Assembly (NCBI RefSeq): GCF_009806555.1
Contig: NZ_VUOK01000009.1
Span: forward strand, 1-64,000
Direction of reading: 5' to 3'
Length of the DNA: 64,000 nt
Source of the DNA: Methylobacterium sp. 2A
GTDB taxonomy: Bacteria > Pseudomonadota > Alphaproteobacteria > Rhizobiales > Beijerinckiaceae
Positions within the stretch are counted from its first letter, which is position 1. Every line of letters begins with the position of its first letter. The position numbers and the translations under genes are program-made. This document shows positions 25,923 through 35,573 of the stretch, in pieces. The notes under the pieces are model-generated. The model worked only from the letters and a program-made list of their open reading frames with translations. It did not search any database and was not told where the DNA came from.

Positions 25923-25947
25923 AACACCAGGCCCACGGCTCCGTTCC
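25923..25947 (-). promoter_or_regulatory. Candidate sigma-EcfG (general stress) promoter
   Basis: On the minus strand GGAAC (25947-25943) and GTT (25925-25923) are separated by 17 bp, the EcfG promoter pattern. The GTT element ends 32 bp from ATG 25891, ideal placement. Stress induction of the Lys-rich protein is therefore predicted. Confidence 0.55.
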
Positions 25948-26049
25948 GATGGCGCGCCGCCCGGGCGGGAATCGCATGGGATTATTCGCGGATACGCCGG
26001 CAGCTCCGGCGGGTTGGCCTCTGAGGATCGGGCCTCGGAGGGACACGGC

Positions 26050-26274
26050 ATGGCAGACGCACCGGACGACACGCAGGCTCAGCGGAGGGCCGCCGATACG
26101 ACTGCCGGCAAGCCGGAGAGCGCGGGTCTGGCCCATACGCCCCTCGACACCGCCACCGGCACGGTCAAGCCGCAGGACGGCCCGATGGAGCGGCCCGGCA
26201 CCGAGAAGGAAGAGGCGCGCCACGGTGGGGCCAGCCTCGGGGCCGAGCGCGACCGGCCCCCGGGCGGCCGGTGA
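26050..26274 (+). CDS. Small polar hypothetical protein
   Basis: A 74-residue hydrophilic protein (MADAPDDTQAQRRAADTTAG, then MERPGTEKEEARHGG) with no hydrophobic core, probably disordered. GGAGG lies upstream of ATG 26050; the frame is open from 26014 but without a ribosome binding site. It ends 59 bp before the SDR gene and may form an operon with it. Confidence 0.5.
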   Translation: MADAPDDTQAQRRAADTTAGKPESAGLAHTPLDTATGTVKPQDGPMERPGTEKEEARHGGASLGAERDRPPGGR

Positions 26275-26333
26275 GCCCCTCCGGCGGCCCCACCGCGCCC
26301 GTGCACCACACAGCAGAGAGAGGAACACGCAGC

Positions 26334-27338
26334 ATGCAGATCCGGCACAAGCCCCTGCGCGAGCAGGTGATCGTCATCACCGGCGCCTCCAGCGGCATCG
26401 GCCTCGCCACGGCCCGGGCGGCCGCAAGCCGCGGGGCCCGGGTGGTCCTGGCGGCGCGCAACGGCGCCGCCCTCGACGACATCGCCCACGACATCCAGGA
26501 GCGCGGCGGCGAGGCCCGGGCCGTCGTGACCGACGTGTCCAGCCGCGCGGATGTCGAGGCGCTCGCGGCCGAGGCGATTCGCGCCTATGGCGGCTTCGAC
26601 ACCTGGGTCAACAATGCGGGCCTCTCGATCTTCGGCCGCCTCGAGGAGGTCTCGGACGAAGACCATCGCCGGCTGTTCGACGTGAACTTCTGGGGGATCG
26701 TCTACGGCTCCACGGTGGCGCTGCAGCACCTGCGGAAGCGTGGGGGCGCGCTGGTCAACCTGGGCTCGATCGCCTCCGACCTCGCCTTCCCGATTCAGGG
26801 CATGTACTGCGCCTCCAAGCACGCGATCAAAGGCTTCACCGACGCCCTGCGCATGGAGCTGCAGGAGGAGGGTGTTCCGGTCTCGGTGACGCTGATCAAG
26901 CCGGCCTCGATCGACACGCCCTTCCCGGAGCACGCCAGGAACTACATGGCGCGGGCTCCGAAGCTGCCGCCACCGGTCTACGACCCGGCGGACGTCGCCA
27001 AGGCGATCCTGTACGCCGCCGAGCACGGCCCGCGGGACCTCTATGTCGGCGGCGGCGGCAAGATGATGAGTTCCCTGCGCAAGCGCGTCCCATCGGTGAC
27101 GGACTGGATGGGGGCCCAGGTCATGTCCCGGACCCAGAAGGCCGGTGCGTCCGGGCCGGACCGGGACGGCGCCCTCTTCGCGGCCGGACGGGATGGCGCC
27201 GTGCGCGGTGCCTCGCCGCATCACGTCATGCGCAGCGCCTACACGCAGGCCTCGGTCACCCCGGTGCTGACCGGGCTCCTGCTGGCCGGCGCCACGGCGG
27301 CGGCAGCCTCGCTGCTCGCCCGCTCCGACCGGTCATAA
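26334..27338 (+). CDS. Short-chain dehydrogenase/reductase with C-terminal membrane tail
   Basis: A 334-residue SDR oxidoreductase. It has the nucleotide-binding TGASSGIGLATA (about residues 16-27), the structural NNAG, and the catalytic Ser of NLGSIAS and the pair YCASKHA (Tyr-Lys, about 161-165). The substrate-binding part is followed by an extension of about 80 residues ending in a hydrophobic helix (VLTGLLLAGATAAAASLLAR). Such long SDRs with a C-terminal membrane anchor are frequent near stress genes. The substrate is unknown. Confidence 0.85.
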   Translation: MQIRHKPLREQVIVITGASSGIGLATARAAASRGARVVLAARNGAALDDIAHDIQERGGEARAVVTDVSSRADVEALAAEAIRAYGGFDTWVNNAGLSIFGRLEEVSDEDHRRLFDVNFWGIVYGSTVALQHLRKRGGALVNLGSIASDLAFPIQGMYCASKHAIKGFTDALRMELQEEGVPVSVTLIKPASIDTPFPEHARNYMARAPKLPPPVYDPADVAKAILYAAEHGPRDLYVGGGGKMMSSLRKRVPSVTDWMGAQVMSRTQKAGASGPDRDGALFAAGRDGAVRGASPHHVMRSAYTQASVTPVLTGLLLAGATAAAASLLARSDRS

Positions 27339-27463
27339 AGGCCTCGAACTGTTTGTTTCCAAACAATAGCGGCTCAGGTCAGCGTCTATTCAGGCATCAT
27401 GACCAATCTGCTCGGAACTCGCGCCCGGCCAGCCCGGCGCGAGCCCGAACAGAAGGGTTGATC

Positions 27464-27733
27464 ATGATGCACGTGAAGATGCTCGCCGCCGCGGCGGCCG
27501 TCATCGGCGGCCTCGGCTTCGCCTCCGCCGGCGCGGCTCCCCTGACGCCGGCCGCTGCGGACACGCTGGCCGGCCCCGCGGCCGTGACCAGCGTGGCCTA
27601 TGGCTGCGGTCCCGGCTGGGCGCCCGGTCCCTACGGCCGCTGCCGTCCGATCTATCGTCGGCCGCGCTTCTACGGCCCGCGCTGCTTCTTCCGTCCCACC
27701 CCCTTCGGACCGCGGCGCGTCTGCCGCTACTGA
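27464..27733 (+). CDS. GCG_CRPN-type small secreted protein
   Basis: An 89-residue precursor with a signal peptide (KMLAAAAAVIGGLGFASAGA) and a mature part with the YGCGPGWAPGPYGRCRP motif followed by Arg/Pro/Tyr/Phe-rich repeats with two more Cys. This layout matches the GCG_CRPN prefix-to-repeats proteins common in Methylobacterium and relatives. The role is unknown. AGAAGGG precedes ATG 27464. A second member is at 59054-59320. Confidence 0.8.
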   Translation: MMHVKMLAAAAAVIGGLGFASAGAAPLTPAAADTLAGPAAVTSVAYGCGPGWAPGPYGRCRPIYRRPRFYGPRCFFRPTPFGPRRVCRY

Positions 27734-27878
27734 GCCGATCGTCGGCGGGGCCCGGCCCCGCCGAACCGTGATGCGGTCCCGGGGTTGAAACGACAGCCGG
27801 CGGCCGGCTCGCGGAGACGATTTTTTCGGATCAGGCGCCCTGCCGGATCGGGTGATCGCGCCACGCATGGGAGACGCC

Positions 27879-28061
27879 ATGGCCCGGGATCAGAGCGGTG
27901 GAACCGGCGATCGGGAGCGGGCTGCGGCCGCGCGGGCCGGCCGGAAGCGCCTCGGCGAGAACGGGCGGCCGCAGAGGCCCCCGAAGCGCGCCCGACCCGA
28001 CGGCCGTGACGGTGACCGGACCGCTGGATCCGAACCCGCACGCCATCAGGAAGGCAGCTGA
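27879..28061 (+). CDS. Small basic hypothetical protein, uncertain
   Basis: 60 codons from ATG 27879 (MARDQSGGTGDRERAAAARA...) with GGAGACG just upstream. It is strongly basic and of low complexity. The GC-rich region is open in several frames, so this call rests mainly on the ribosome binding site. Nothing else was recognised between 27734 and 28110. Confidence 0.3.
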   Translation: MARDQSGGTGDRERAAAARAGRKRLGENGRPQRPPKRARPDGRDGDRTAGSEPARHQEGS

Positions 28062-28110
28062 CGCGGCTCAGCGTGCCGCCGCGTTCCGTCAGGTGACCGC
28101 GCGTCGGGCC

Positions 28111-28160
28111 GGGTTTCCAAAGGGCTGAGCCCTCGGGGCGGGGCCAGGGCGAAGCCCTCG
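28111..28160. repeat. Hairpin-rich intergenic repeat, copy 1 (short)
   Basis: Begins GGGTTTCCAAAGGGC and contains GGGCGAAGCCCT. It shares the TTTCCAAAGGGC start and GGGC...GCCC modules with the longer copies at 39831-39935 and 56998-57115. Confidence 0.6.
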
Positions 28161-28185
28161 TTGCGGACGAAGCCCACCTTCCTCG

Positions 28186-28902
28186 TCACGGCTGCCGTCC
28201 GCCACAGGGACGCGGCTCCGGTCCACGCGCGGCCGGGTCCGATCCGACGATCCCGGTTACGATGCCGGCCGCGCAGAGCTGCGCCGCGTCGGGGATCCAG
28301 ATGGCGGCCGGGGCGACCGCCAGGGCCCGGGCCACGAAGGCCGCTGGCAGGCCGGCGGCCCGGTAGGCCGCCCGCTCCGGCGTGGGATCCACCGGACGCA
28401 CCCGCCCCCGCACGCCGACCGCGTAGGGCGCGTGGAAACCGAGCCGACCGCGTTCAGCCAGGATGCGCCGCCGTCCGCGGATGAAGATCAGCGTACAGGC
28501 CGAGGCGCAGGCATCGGACACCTGGGTCTCCAGCCCGCGGGCCGCCACGAGGGCTCCGATCGCCGCCCCCTCCTCGACGAGGCCGCCGTCGCTCGTCAGG
28601 TGCAGGCGCACGATCCCCGGATGGGCGCCGAGGAGGCCGGCCACCCGCGCGGCCACGCCCTCGGTCAGGTCACCCACGAGGTGCAGATCCCGGCCATCCG
28701 ATCCGACCGTGAGCCGGGCCGGGACCTCCGGCTCATCCGACCCGGAGGCCGCGCGGGAGGCCGGCCCCGGGCCCGCAGCGGCGGAACCCGGAGCTGGACA
28801 GAGGACGGCCGGGCAGGCGGCGAGCGCCAGGGCGAGGATGCGCGCGCGCATCCCCGACCGGCGCCCCCACCGGCGGGTGAGGCACGGCGTGGCGGCCGTC
28901 AT
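28186..28902 (-). CDS. Periplasmic ClpP/crotonase-fold protein
   Basis: A 238-residue exported protein. A hydrophobic signal peptide is present (ARILALALAACPAVLCPAPG); ATG 28851 directly before it is an alternative start. The core resembles ClpP-like serine hydrolases of the COG3904 kind: LHLTSDGGLVEEGAAIGALV, VSDACASACTLIFIRG (nucleophile Ser) and GRLGFHAPYA (His). Acidic third residues are not obvious. It is probably a periplasmic peptidase-like protein of unknown substrate. Confidence 0.65.
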   Translation of the reverse strand: MTAATPCLTRRWGRRSGMRARILALALAACPAVLCPAPGSAAAGPGPASRAASGSDEPEVPARLTVGSDGRDLHLVGDLTEGVAARVAGLLGAHPGIVRLHLTSDGGLVEEGAAIGALVAARGLETQVSDACASACTLIFIRGRRRILAERGRLGFHAPYAVGVRGRVRPVDPTPERAAYRAAGLPAAFVARALAVAPAAIWIPDAAQLCAAGIVTGIVGSDPAARGPEPRPCGGRQP

Positions 28903-28969
28903 GGCGGCTTGTCCTGTAACGGAATCGGAGGGGCGAAACCGGGGGGACCGGCGGGGCCGGACGCGGACC

Positions 28970-29281
28970 CTACTGGAGGTAGGCCACGAACATCTCGGCC
29001 ACGGCCCGCGACGCGTAGGCCTCGGGGCTCTCGCCCCAGCGGATCGGGAAGGCCTCCGCCACCCGGCGTCCGGCGAGGATCCGGGCCACCTCGTCGGGCA
29101 TCAGCCCGTCGTCGAGGGCGTTCGCGAGGGCGGCGCGTTCGTGGGAGGAATGGGAGCGGATGCTCCGGGACAGGGGGCCGCGGAGGGCGGCCGGATCGGC
29201 GAGCGCCGCGGCACTCTTGTCGGCAAGCGCTGCGGCGCTCAGGTCGAAAGAAGGGGTCGGGGAACCGTTATAGGTCAGCAT
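28970..29281 (-). CDS. Hypothetical protein, 103 residues
   Basis: A soluble protein with an Ala/Asp-rich first part containing an internal repeat (LSAAALADKSAAALADPAAL), a helical middle (HERAALANALDDGLMPDEVA) and an aromatic C-terminal helix (ASRAVAEMFVAYLQ). GGAAGG precedes ATG 29281. Codon use is typical of the genome. No family was recognised. Confidence 0.6.
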   Translation of the reverse strand: MLTYNGSPTPSFDLSAAALADKSAAALADPAALRGPLSRSIRSHSSHERAALANALDDGLMPDEVARILAGRRVAEAFPIRWGESPEAYASRAVAEMFVAYLQ

Positions 29282-29616
29282 CGCTGGTCGCCTTCCATGT
29301 CGGGTGGGTTGCTGGCTGCGCGTCTCGGACGCGGCAACACCACGGACAGGGGGACATCGACGGGGCGATCCGATTCACGCTGGCGATCACGGCAAACCTC
29401 CATCCGGCTCTGCATCGACCCGGGCAATCTAGCCGTCGGAGCCGAAAAAAGGCTGCCAATCTGATGGGGCATCGCAGCGGAGCTTATGCGCGGAACCCGC
29501 CTTCGGGAGCAGAACATGTGAAGCGGGCTCGTCTCCTCGCGTCTCGACGCGGGGCGCCCGGCCTGCCACCATCGGGCTTCCGGGCGGCCGAGTCCGCGGC
29601 AGGGACAGGTGGCATC
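29282..29616. other. Intergenic region, no gene seen
   Basis: Divergent promoter region between the 103-residue gene and the MDR oxidoreductase. No ORF with a credible start and no recognisable operator was found. Confidence 0.4.
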
Positions 29617-30636
29617 ATGACAGGATCACTCGCGCGCGCCGTGATCGTCCAGCCGGGGGGCGGCTTCGACAGGGTCGGATTCGGGGAACGATCGGTCCCG
29701 GAGCCCGGCCCCGGGGAGATCACGGTCCGCCTGCGGGCGAGCTCCCTCAACTACCACGATTACGCGGTGGTCAGCGGGATGTGGGGGCCGGGCGAGCCCC
29801 GCATCCCGATGTCCGACGGGGCCGGCGAGGTCGAGGCCGTCGGCCCCGGCCCGGCGGAGTTCGCGGTGGGCGATTGCGTGGTCAGCACGTTCTTCCCGAC
29901 CTGGCTGGAGGGCGTGCCGCAGGTCGAGGGCTTTGCCACCGTGCCGGGCGACGGGGTCGACGGCTACGCCCGGGAGCGGGTCACGGCGCCGTCCACCGCC
30001 TTCACCCGCGCGCCCGCGGGCTGGGACCACGCCGAGGCGGCGACGCTGACCACCGCCGGCCTGACCGCGTGGCGGGCGCTCCACGCCGATGCCGGCCTCA
30101 AGAGCGGCGATGTCGTCCTCGTCCAGGGCACCGGCGGCGTCTCGCTGTTCGCCCTGCAATTCGCGAAGGCCGCGGGCGCCACGGTGATCGCCACCTCCTC
30201 CAGCGACGCGAAGCTCGAGCGGCTGCGCGGGCTCGGCGCCGACCACCTCATCAACTATCGCGCCGATCCGGCCTGGGGCGAGACCGCCCGGCGGCTGACC
30301 GGCGGCCGCGGCGTCGATCACGTCCTCGACGTCGGCGGGCCGGGGACGCTGGAGCAGTCCATGGCCGCCGTGCGGGTCGCCGGCCACGTCTCGGTGATCG
30401 GTATCCTGTCGGGCGTGGCGGGCGCCTTGCCGCTGGTCCCGGCGCTCCTGAAGCAGATCCGCCTGCAGGGCGTGCTGGTCGGCAGCCGGCGCCACCAGAT
30501 CGCGATGATCCGCGGGATCGAGGCCTGCGGGCTGCGGCCGGTGGTCGACAGCCGCTACCCGCTCGACGACCTCGTCGCGGCGTTCCGGCACCAGGAGAGC
30601 AACCGCCATTTCGGCAAGATCTGCATCGAGATCTGA
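29617..30636 (+). CDS. Zinc-independent MDR alcohol dehydrogenase / quinone oxidoreductase
   Basis: A 339-residue medium-chain oxidoreductase. The N-terminal GroES-like domain ([20 protein letters not shown]) lacks the catalytic zinc Cys and GHE motif. The Rossmann domain has [20 protein letters not shown] and continues GADHLINY...VDHVLDVGG. This is the quinone oxidoreductase (QOR)-like branch using NADPH. The substrate is unknown. The start at ATG 29617 opens straight into the family N-terminus. Confidence 0.85.
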   Translation: MTGSLARAVIVQPGGGFDRVGFGERSVPEPGPGEITVRLRASSLNYHDYAVVSGMWGPGEPRIPMSDGAGEVEAVGPGPAEFAVGDCVVSTFFPTWLEGVPQVEGFATVPGDGVDGYARERVTAPSTAFTRAPAGWDHAEAATLTTAGLTAWRALHADAGLKSGDVVLVQGTGGVSLFALQFAKAAGATVIATSSSDAKLERLRGLGADHLINYRADPAWGETARRLTGGRGVDHVLDVGGPGTLEQSMAAVRVAGHVSVIGILSGVAGALPLVPALLKQIRLQGVLVGSRRHQIAMIRGIEACGLRPVVDSRYPLDDLVAAFRHQESNRHFGKICIEI

Positions 30637-30794
30637 GGAACGGGCCGCGCCCGACCGGCGCGATGCGGCCGCTCCAGATCGCCCGATATGGTTCACCAAT
30701 CGACTCTCCAGGCCGACAAACTAATCTGCATAAGTATTCATCCGAGGAAACCCTCTGTAGGCTTGCGCGCCCCAAGCCGCTGCGGAGGAACACC

Positions 30795-31535
30795 ATGTCA
30801 AATCCGCTCGTGCGCAAGCTGGAAAGCTACGTCCCGCTCTCGGAAGCCGATCGATTGTGCTTGATCGATGTCGTCGGCCCAGGGCGTATGGTCGCCGCAC
30901 GGACGGACATCATCCACGAGGGCGACGACCCGCGCGCCGTCAGCGTCATCCTCGACGGCTGGGCCTGCCGCTACAGGCAGTTCATCAACGGGCGCCGCCA
31001 GATCGTCTCGTTCCTCCTGCCGGGCGACCCGTGCGACCCGCACGTCTTCCTCCTCGACGAGATGGACCACACGATCGGGGCGATCACGCCCGTCCTCCTC
31101 GGCCAGATCTCCGGCCCCGCGCTGCAGGCGATGACCGCCCGCAGCCCCCAGCTCGACCTCGCCTTCCACCGGGAGGCGCTCGCCACCGCGGCGGTCCAGC
31201 GCGAGTGGACGATCAGCCTGGGCAGCCGCACCGGCATCGAGCGCCTCGCCCACCTGTTCTGCGAGTTGCACGCACGGCTGGCGGCGGTGGGTCTGGCCGA
31301 GGCCGAGACCTGTCCGATGCCGATCACCCAGAACGATCTCGGCGACGCGATGGGCCAGACCAGCGTGCACATCAACCGCACGCTGCAGGAGCTGCGCGGC
31401 ATGGGGTTGATCACCCTGCGCAGCCGGCGCCTGACCATCCACGACCCGATCGCCCTCGCCCGGCTCGCCCATTTCGATTCGGCGTATCTCCACATGACGG
31501 AGCAGCCCGGCCGCGCCGTCGCGCGGCGCGCGTGA
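30795..31535 (+). CDS. Crp/Fnr-family transcriptional regulator
   Basis: A 246-residue regulator: a cyclic-nucleotide-binding-type barrel (IIHEGDDPRAVSVILDGWAC, RQIVSFLLPGDPCDP), a dimer helix, and a winged HTH (MPITQNDLGDAMGQTSVHIN, then RTLQELRGMGLI). It lacks the N-terminal Cys cluster of Fnr. This subgroup (DGWACRYR...GRRQIVSFLLPGD) is very frequent in Methylobacterium. A GCGGAGGAA site precedes ATG 30795. Target genes are unknown. Confidence 0.88.
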   Translation: MSNPLVRKLESYVPLSEADRLCLIDVVGPGRMVAARTDIIHEGDDPRAVSVILDGWACRYRQFINGRRQIVSFLLPGDPCDPHVFLLDEMDHTIGAITPVLLGQISGPALQAMTARSPQLDLAFHREALATAAVQREWTISLGSRTGIERLAHLFCELHARLAAVGLAEAETCPMPITQNDLGDAMGQTSVHINRTLQELRGMGLITLRSRRLTIHDPIALARLAHFDSAYLHMTEQPGRAVARRA

Positions 31536-31578
31536 CGCCGCCCGGCCCGGCCCGATCGAGCCCGGCCGGGCCCGGTCA

Positions 31579-33276
31579 TCAGGCGGCGCGGATGCCGACC
31601 AGGAAGCGGCCGACCTCCGTCGAGAGGCGCTCGGACTGGGTCGCCAGGGCCGTGGCCGCCGTCAGCACCTGATCGGCCGCAAGCCCCGTCTGCTCCGAGG
31701 CCTCGGCCACGCCGGCGATGTTGGCGGTCACCTCCGAGGCACCCTGCGTCGCCTGGCCGATATTGCGCACGATCTCCTGGGTTGCCGCACCCTGCTCGTC
31801 CACAGCCGCCGCGATCGCGACCGCCATGCCGTTGATCTCGCGGATCCGGCCGATGATCGTGTCGATCGCACCGACCGCTGCGCCGGTGACTCCCTGGATC
31901 CGGCCGATCTGCGCGGCGATTCCGTCGGTTGCCCGAGCCGTCCTCTCGGCCAGCGCCTTCACCTCGCCCGCGACGACCGCGAAGCCGCGGCCGGCCTCAC
32001 CGGCGCGGGCCGCCTCGATCGTGGCGTTGAGCGCCAGCAGATTGGTCTGCTCGGCGATGGACGAGATCAGGCGCACCACCTCGTCGATTTCCGAGACCGC
32101 CATCCGCAGCTCGGACATGAGGCCGGCGGCCTGATCGGCCTCGCCGACCGCCTGTTGCGCCAGTCCCGAGGAGCCGCTCGCCTGCCGGCCGATCTCCTGG
32201 ATCGAACTGCCGAGTTCCTCGGTCGAAGCCGCGACGGTGTTGATGTTGACCGTCGCCTCCTCGGCCGCGCGCGCGACCGTTCCGGACTGGCTCGCGGCCT
32301 CCTGGGCGGTCGCGGTCATCTGGCGCGCAGTGGCCTGAAGTTCGCCCGCGGAGGACGAGACGCGATCGACGATCGTGGCCACCGCCTGCTCGAAGGCCTC
32401 GGCCAGCTCCATCCTGTTGCGCCTGCGCTCGACCGAGGCGGCGGCTTCCGCCTGCCGCTTCCGCTCGACCTCGGCGGCGGCGTTGCGGGCGACCATCGCC
32501 TTGATCGCCTCCACCGCGCGGCCGACCATCCCGATCTCGTCGCCGCGCCGCGCCTCCGGGATCGCGGCCTCGACATCGCCCTCCGCCATGCGCTGCAGCC
32601 CCGCGACGAGGCGGCGGAGGGGCCGCGTGATGCCGAATGCGACGATCGCCGCGGAGAGGCCGAGCCCGGCAAGCAGGGCTGCCAGGGCGACGCCGATCAG
32701 GATCGTGCGGGCCTGCTCGGCCTCGTGCTGCGAAGCGATCTTCGCCTCGTTGAGACGGGCCGTCGCCTGCGCCTCGTAATCGCGCGACGCCTTGTTGAAC
32801 TGGTCCCGGAGCTCGCGGCTCTCGACGACGCCGACCTGAATCGCCGTATCCCGTTCGCCGCGCAGGGCGAGGGCGTTCGAGCGGTCGAGCAGATCGAAAT
32901 AGGCGCGCGCGATACGACCGATGTTGCGCTGGATGTCCTGGATTTCCTTCCGCCGCGACCCCGCAGCCAATGCCTCGACATTGTCGGCCACCGCCTTGAC
33001 GGCCTCGTCATAGCGCCGGCGGAACAACGGGACGTCGGCTTCCGGGTGGCCGATGATGATGTTGCGGTTCATCAGGCCCGCTTCGAGAAACTGCTCGCGG
33101 ACCTGCCCGAACATCTCCAGCCGAGAGAAGTAATAATCAACAAGATACCTGTTTCGATCTTCAAGAACTTTTAGAGCGTTCAAGGAATATATAGCGATGA
33201 ATGCGCTCGCAAGAGTGATCAAAATGAAAGGAATAGATATCTTGACGATTACCTTTACGTTACTGAGCCACCGCAT
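31579..33276 (-). CDS. Methyl-accepting chemotaxis protein
   Basis: A 565-residue receptor: TM1 ([20 protein letters not shown]), a periplasmic four-helix-bundle type sensor domain of about 155 residues, TM2 ([20 protein letters not shown]), HAMP, and a long helical signalling domain. The hairpin tip reads [20 protein letters not shown] and [20 protein letters not shown], as in MCPs. There is no C-terminal CheR-binding pentapeptide. ATG 33276 is chosen because TM1 follows at once. Its ligand is unknown. Confidence 0.9.
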   Translation of the reverse strand: MRWLSNVKVIVKISIPFILITLASAFIAIYSLNALKVLEDRNRYLVDYYFSRLEMFGQVREQFLEAGLMNRNIIIGHPEADVPLFRRRYDEAVKAVADNVEALAAGSRRKEIQDIQRNIGRIARAYFDLLDRSNALALRGERDTAIQVGVVESRELRDQFNKASRDYEAQATARLNEAKIASQHEAEQARTILIGVALAALLAGLGLSAAIVAFGITRPLRRLVAGLQRMAEGDVEAAIPEARRGDEIGMVGRAVEAIKAMVARNAAAEVERKRQAEAAASVERRRNRMELAEAFEQAVATIVDRVSSSAGELQATARQMTATAQEAASQSGTVARAAEEATVNINTVAASTEELGSSIQEIGRQASGSSGLAQQAVGEADQAAGLMSELRMAVSEIDEVVRLISSIAEQTNLLALNATIEAARAGEAGRGFAVVAGEVKALAERTARATDGIAAQIGRIQGVTGAAVGAIDTIIGRIREINGMAVAIAAAVDEQGAATQEIVRNIGQATQGASEVTANIAGVAEASEQTGLAADQVLTAATALATQSERLSTEVGRFLVGIRAA

Positions 33277-33799
33277 GTAACCCAACTCCCGTTCGTCCCC
33301 AGGAGCCCTGTAACATGAATTCCCTGGACGTTGTGCCAGGATGTGCGGCCGATCTGTGGTTCTTTTTAGCATCTTGAAATGGTTTATATCTGATCAATAT
33401 TCGAATAAATCGAAAATATTATTGAAGACCAAAGCACCAAATTCTGGATCATCGATCGATAGCGGCAGTTTCTCGGTGATTGCCCTGTCCGGAACGTGGT
33501 CTTCGGTCCGATATCCGGACCCAGAGCCGATCCCGGGCGCGCCGACGCGAGGCCCCGTCAAGACCGAGCCCGCGCCCTGCGGACCCATCCGAGCGGCGGC
33601 CCAGGCTGCGTCGGTAGAGGCCCTTCAGCCCGCCATGCAGCGCGAACCCGGCCCCGGCGCCGGACATCCCGGCGGTCCCGCCCCTCGCATCCTCCAGGCC
33701 GGAGGCTGATACCTTGGGACGTCCCACGCGATGGGGATCGGGCCGGGAGGCGGAGACAGGAGGAGGCGGATCGGCTGCGACGAAGCCGTGCGCCCGCCC
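33277..33799. other. Intergenic region with AT-rich part, no supported gene
   Basis: The stretch 33160-33440 is unusually AT-rich and probably holds the chemoreceptor promoter. The remainder (33450-33720) is GC-rich. A leftward frame of 64 codons (33394-33588) ending DDPEFGALVFNNIFDLFEY looks protein-like near its end, but no ribosome binding site or consistent codon use supports it. Confidence 0.35.
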
Positions 33800-34750
33800 T
33801 CAGGCGAGCACGATCGGGTAGCAGCGCGCGCCCACCGAGGCGGCGAGCACCTGCACGGCGCCCACGGTCGAGACGTCGCCGGCCACGTGGACCACGTCGG
33901 TGGCGCGCAGGCTCGGCAGGTGGGCGGTCAGCGGGCCGGAGCGCACGTCCGGCGGGCGGGGGCCGCCGCGGTCGGCGCAGAGCACGATCCGGGCGACGCC
34001 GGTGCGGCGCAGCCAGTCCAGGCTCTCGCGCATGTAGAGGTCCAGCGCGTCCCGGGCGCCGATGGCCAGCGCCATCTCGCGGGCGGGCTCGACGTAGCGG
34101 GCCGCCCGGGCGATCGCCCAGATCGCGCCGAAGCCGGCGCCGGCCGCCACCAGGACGAGGCGCCCGCCCCCGGGGCGGTACTGCCCCCGTCCCACCGGCC
34201 CCTTGAGGCGCACGGGCTGGTCGAGCCGGATCGCGTCGACCGGGCCGCCCTCGGGATCGCGGGGGATGTGGAACACCGCCTCGTTGATCTCGGCGGCGCC
34301 GTCGACCCGCAGGGTCGGGGCCAGCGTCAGGGTGGGCAGCCCCGAGAACGTCACGCGGGCCTGATGGCCGGGCTCCAGGGTCGGGCGCTTGGTCAGGGTG
34401 GCCACGATCTCGACGATGCCGGGGCTGAGCCGGCGGATCTCCGTGACGGTGCCTTTCCGGACGGCGACCGGGATCGGCGGCGCCTCCTCCTGCCCCGGGA
34501 TCGGGGCGGAGGGCAGGCTCGGCCGGAACGCCTCGGGCCGGGCCCGGTGGGCCGGCGGACGGCGGGCGGGGCGGGCCGCCCCCTGATGCGCGACGCCCTG
34601 GCCGGCGAGCGGCGCGCCGGCCTGCGGTGTCCCGGACGGCATCTGGACCGGCGCGATCATGCCCTCGGCCAGCGCCGCCTCCAGGGGCGTGTCGCCGGTC
34701 GAGACACGTACCGACCGGCCGTTGACGACGAGCGAGCAGCGCGCGCCCAT
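33800..34750 (-). CDS. Ferredoxin-reductase-like oxidoreductase with a cysteine-free ferredoxin domain
   Basis: A 316-residue protein. Residues 1-40 (CSLVVNGRSVRVSTGDTPLE, then AALAEGM) align with a plant-type 2Fe-2S ferredoxin start. Where the CxxxxCxxC cluster loop should follow there is MIAPVQMPSGTPQAG with no Cys. A Pro-rich linker follows (about 45-110). Then come an FAD-binding barrel (RPTLEPGHQARVTF, AINEAVFHIP type) and an NAD(P)-binding domain (RLVLVAAGAGFGAIWAIARA). Electron transfer through an iron-sulfur cluster is therefore unlikely. ATG 34750 follows GGGGTAAGG; ATG 34765 is possible. Confidence 0.7.
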   Translation of the reverse strand: MGARCSLVVNGRSVRVSTGDTPLEAALAEGMIAPVQMPSGTPQAGAPLAGQGVAHQGAARPARRPPAHRARPEAFRPSLPSAPIPGQEEAPPIPVAVRKGTVTEIRRLSPGIVEIVATLTKRPTLEPGHQARVTFSGLPTLTLAPTLRVDGAAEINEAVFHIPRDPEGGPVDAIRLDQPVRLKGPVGRGQYRPGGGRLVLVAAGAGFGAIWAIARAARYVEPAREMALAIGARDALDLYMRESLDWLRRTGVARIVLCADRGGPRPPDVRSGPLTAHLPSLRATDVVHVAGDVSTVGAVQVLAASVGARCYPIVLA

Positions 34751-34825
34751 GGCCTTACCCCGCATGGTCTGGAGAGGGCTCACCGAAGGTGGATTCACGG
34801 GCGAGGGCGGGTTCACGGGGCCGGA

Positions 34826-35218
34826 TCACTTGGCACGGATCAGGAGCGAATCGACCAGAGCCGCCCAGCGCTCGCGGGTGGCGCGGACATCGTCGCTGGC
34901 GGCGGACTCGGTGAGGAGCTGCCGCTGCGCCCGCAGCGATTCGACCTCCTGCCGCTGCGCCCGCAGCACCGCCTTCATCACCTGAAGCTCGGTTTCGAGG
35001 CGCGCGATGGCGTCGGCCTCGTCGGATTCGTCGAAGAGGTCGTCGTCGGGCCCGTTCTCGGGCTCGTTGGCGTGCCGGAGGTCGTGGCCGGGCACGTCAT
35101 GACCGGGCAGGGGCAGCCGGGTCCGGGCCTGCTGGTCCAGCCGGACCGGCCGGGCCATGAGGCGGCGCAAGAGATCCGAGCTGCCTGCCTGCTGATAACG
35201 CCGTGCCGCCTCGGCCAT
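34826..35218 (-). CDS. Coiled-coil hypothetical protein next to the reductase
   Basis: A 130-residue hydrophilic protein: a helical N-terminus (MAEAARRYQQAGSSDLLRRL), an acidic middle (ENGPDDDLFDESDEADAIAR) and a coiled coil containing the repeat LRAQRQ (VLRAQRQEVESLRAQRQLLT). It is 75 bp upstream of the reductase gene in the same direction, so both may be one operon. ATG 35218 or ATG 35260 could start it. The function is unknown; a partner or scaffold role is possible. Confidence 0.55.
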   Translation of the reverse strand: MAEAARRYQQAGSSDLLRRLMARPVRLDQQARTRLPLPGHDVPGHDLRHANEPENGPDDDLFDESDEADAIARLETELQVMKAVLRAQRQEVESLRAQRQLLTESAASDDVRATRERWAALVDSLLIRAK

Positions 35219-35573
35219 CCGCCCATCCCCATGCCGGGCGCCGGCGCGCCCATCCATCAACAGGAGCTTGCGCGGACATGGTTAAGGTGGGCTTAACGAT
35301 CACATTCAGATTTTATTGACACCTCAACGACTTGCCTACCACATTCCCGGGCCGCCCTCGGTCGACTCAGATCCTCTGCCTGGAAGGCGCCGGCGGATCA
35401 TGGCTAGGTCGGCCTCCGCCCACGTTTGATGCATAGCCATTGTCTCCCGCGAATGAGTGTGTAATTTTACGCAAGTCTGAACGATGATAGGCTACGTGGT
35501 CGCTTCACATCCTGCCCCGGATCGCGCGCCGACAGATTGAGAAGCGGCCGCCGGGGCAGAAAGTGCTCCGGAG

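Noticed and set aside
33394..33588. Minus-strand frame of 64 codons ending DDPEFGALVFNNIFDLFEY
   Set aside because: Protein-like at its end, but no ribosome binding site and mixed codon pattern; kept only as a note.
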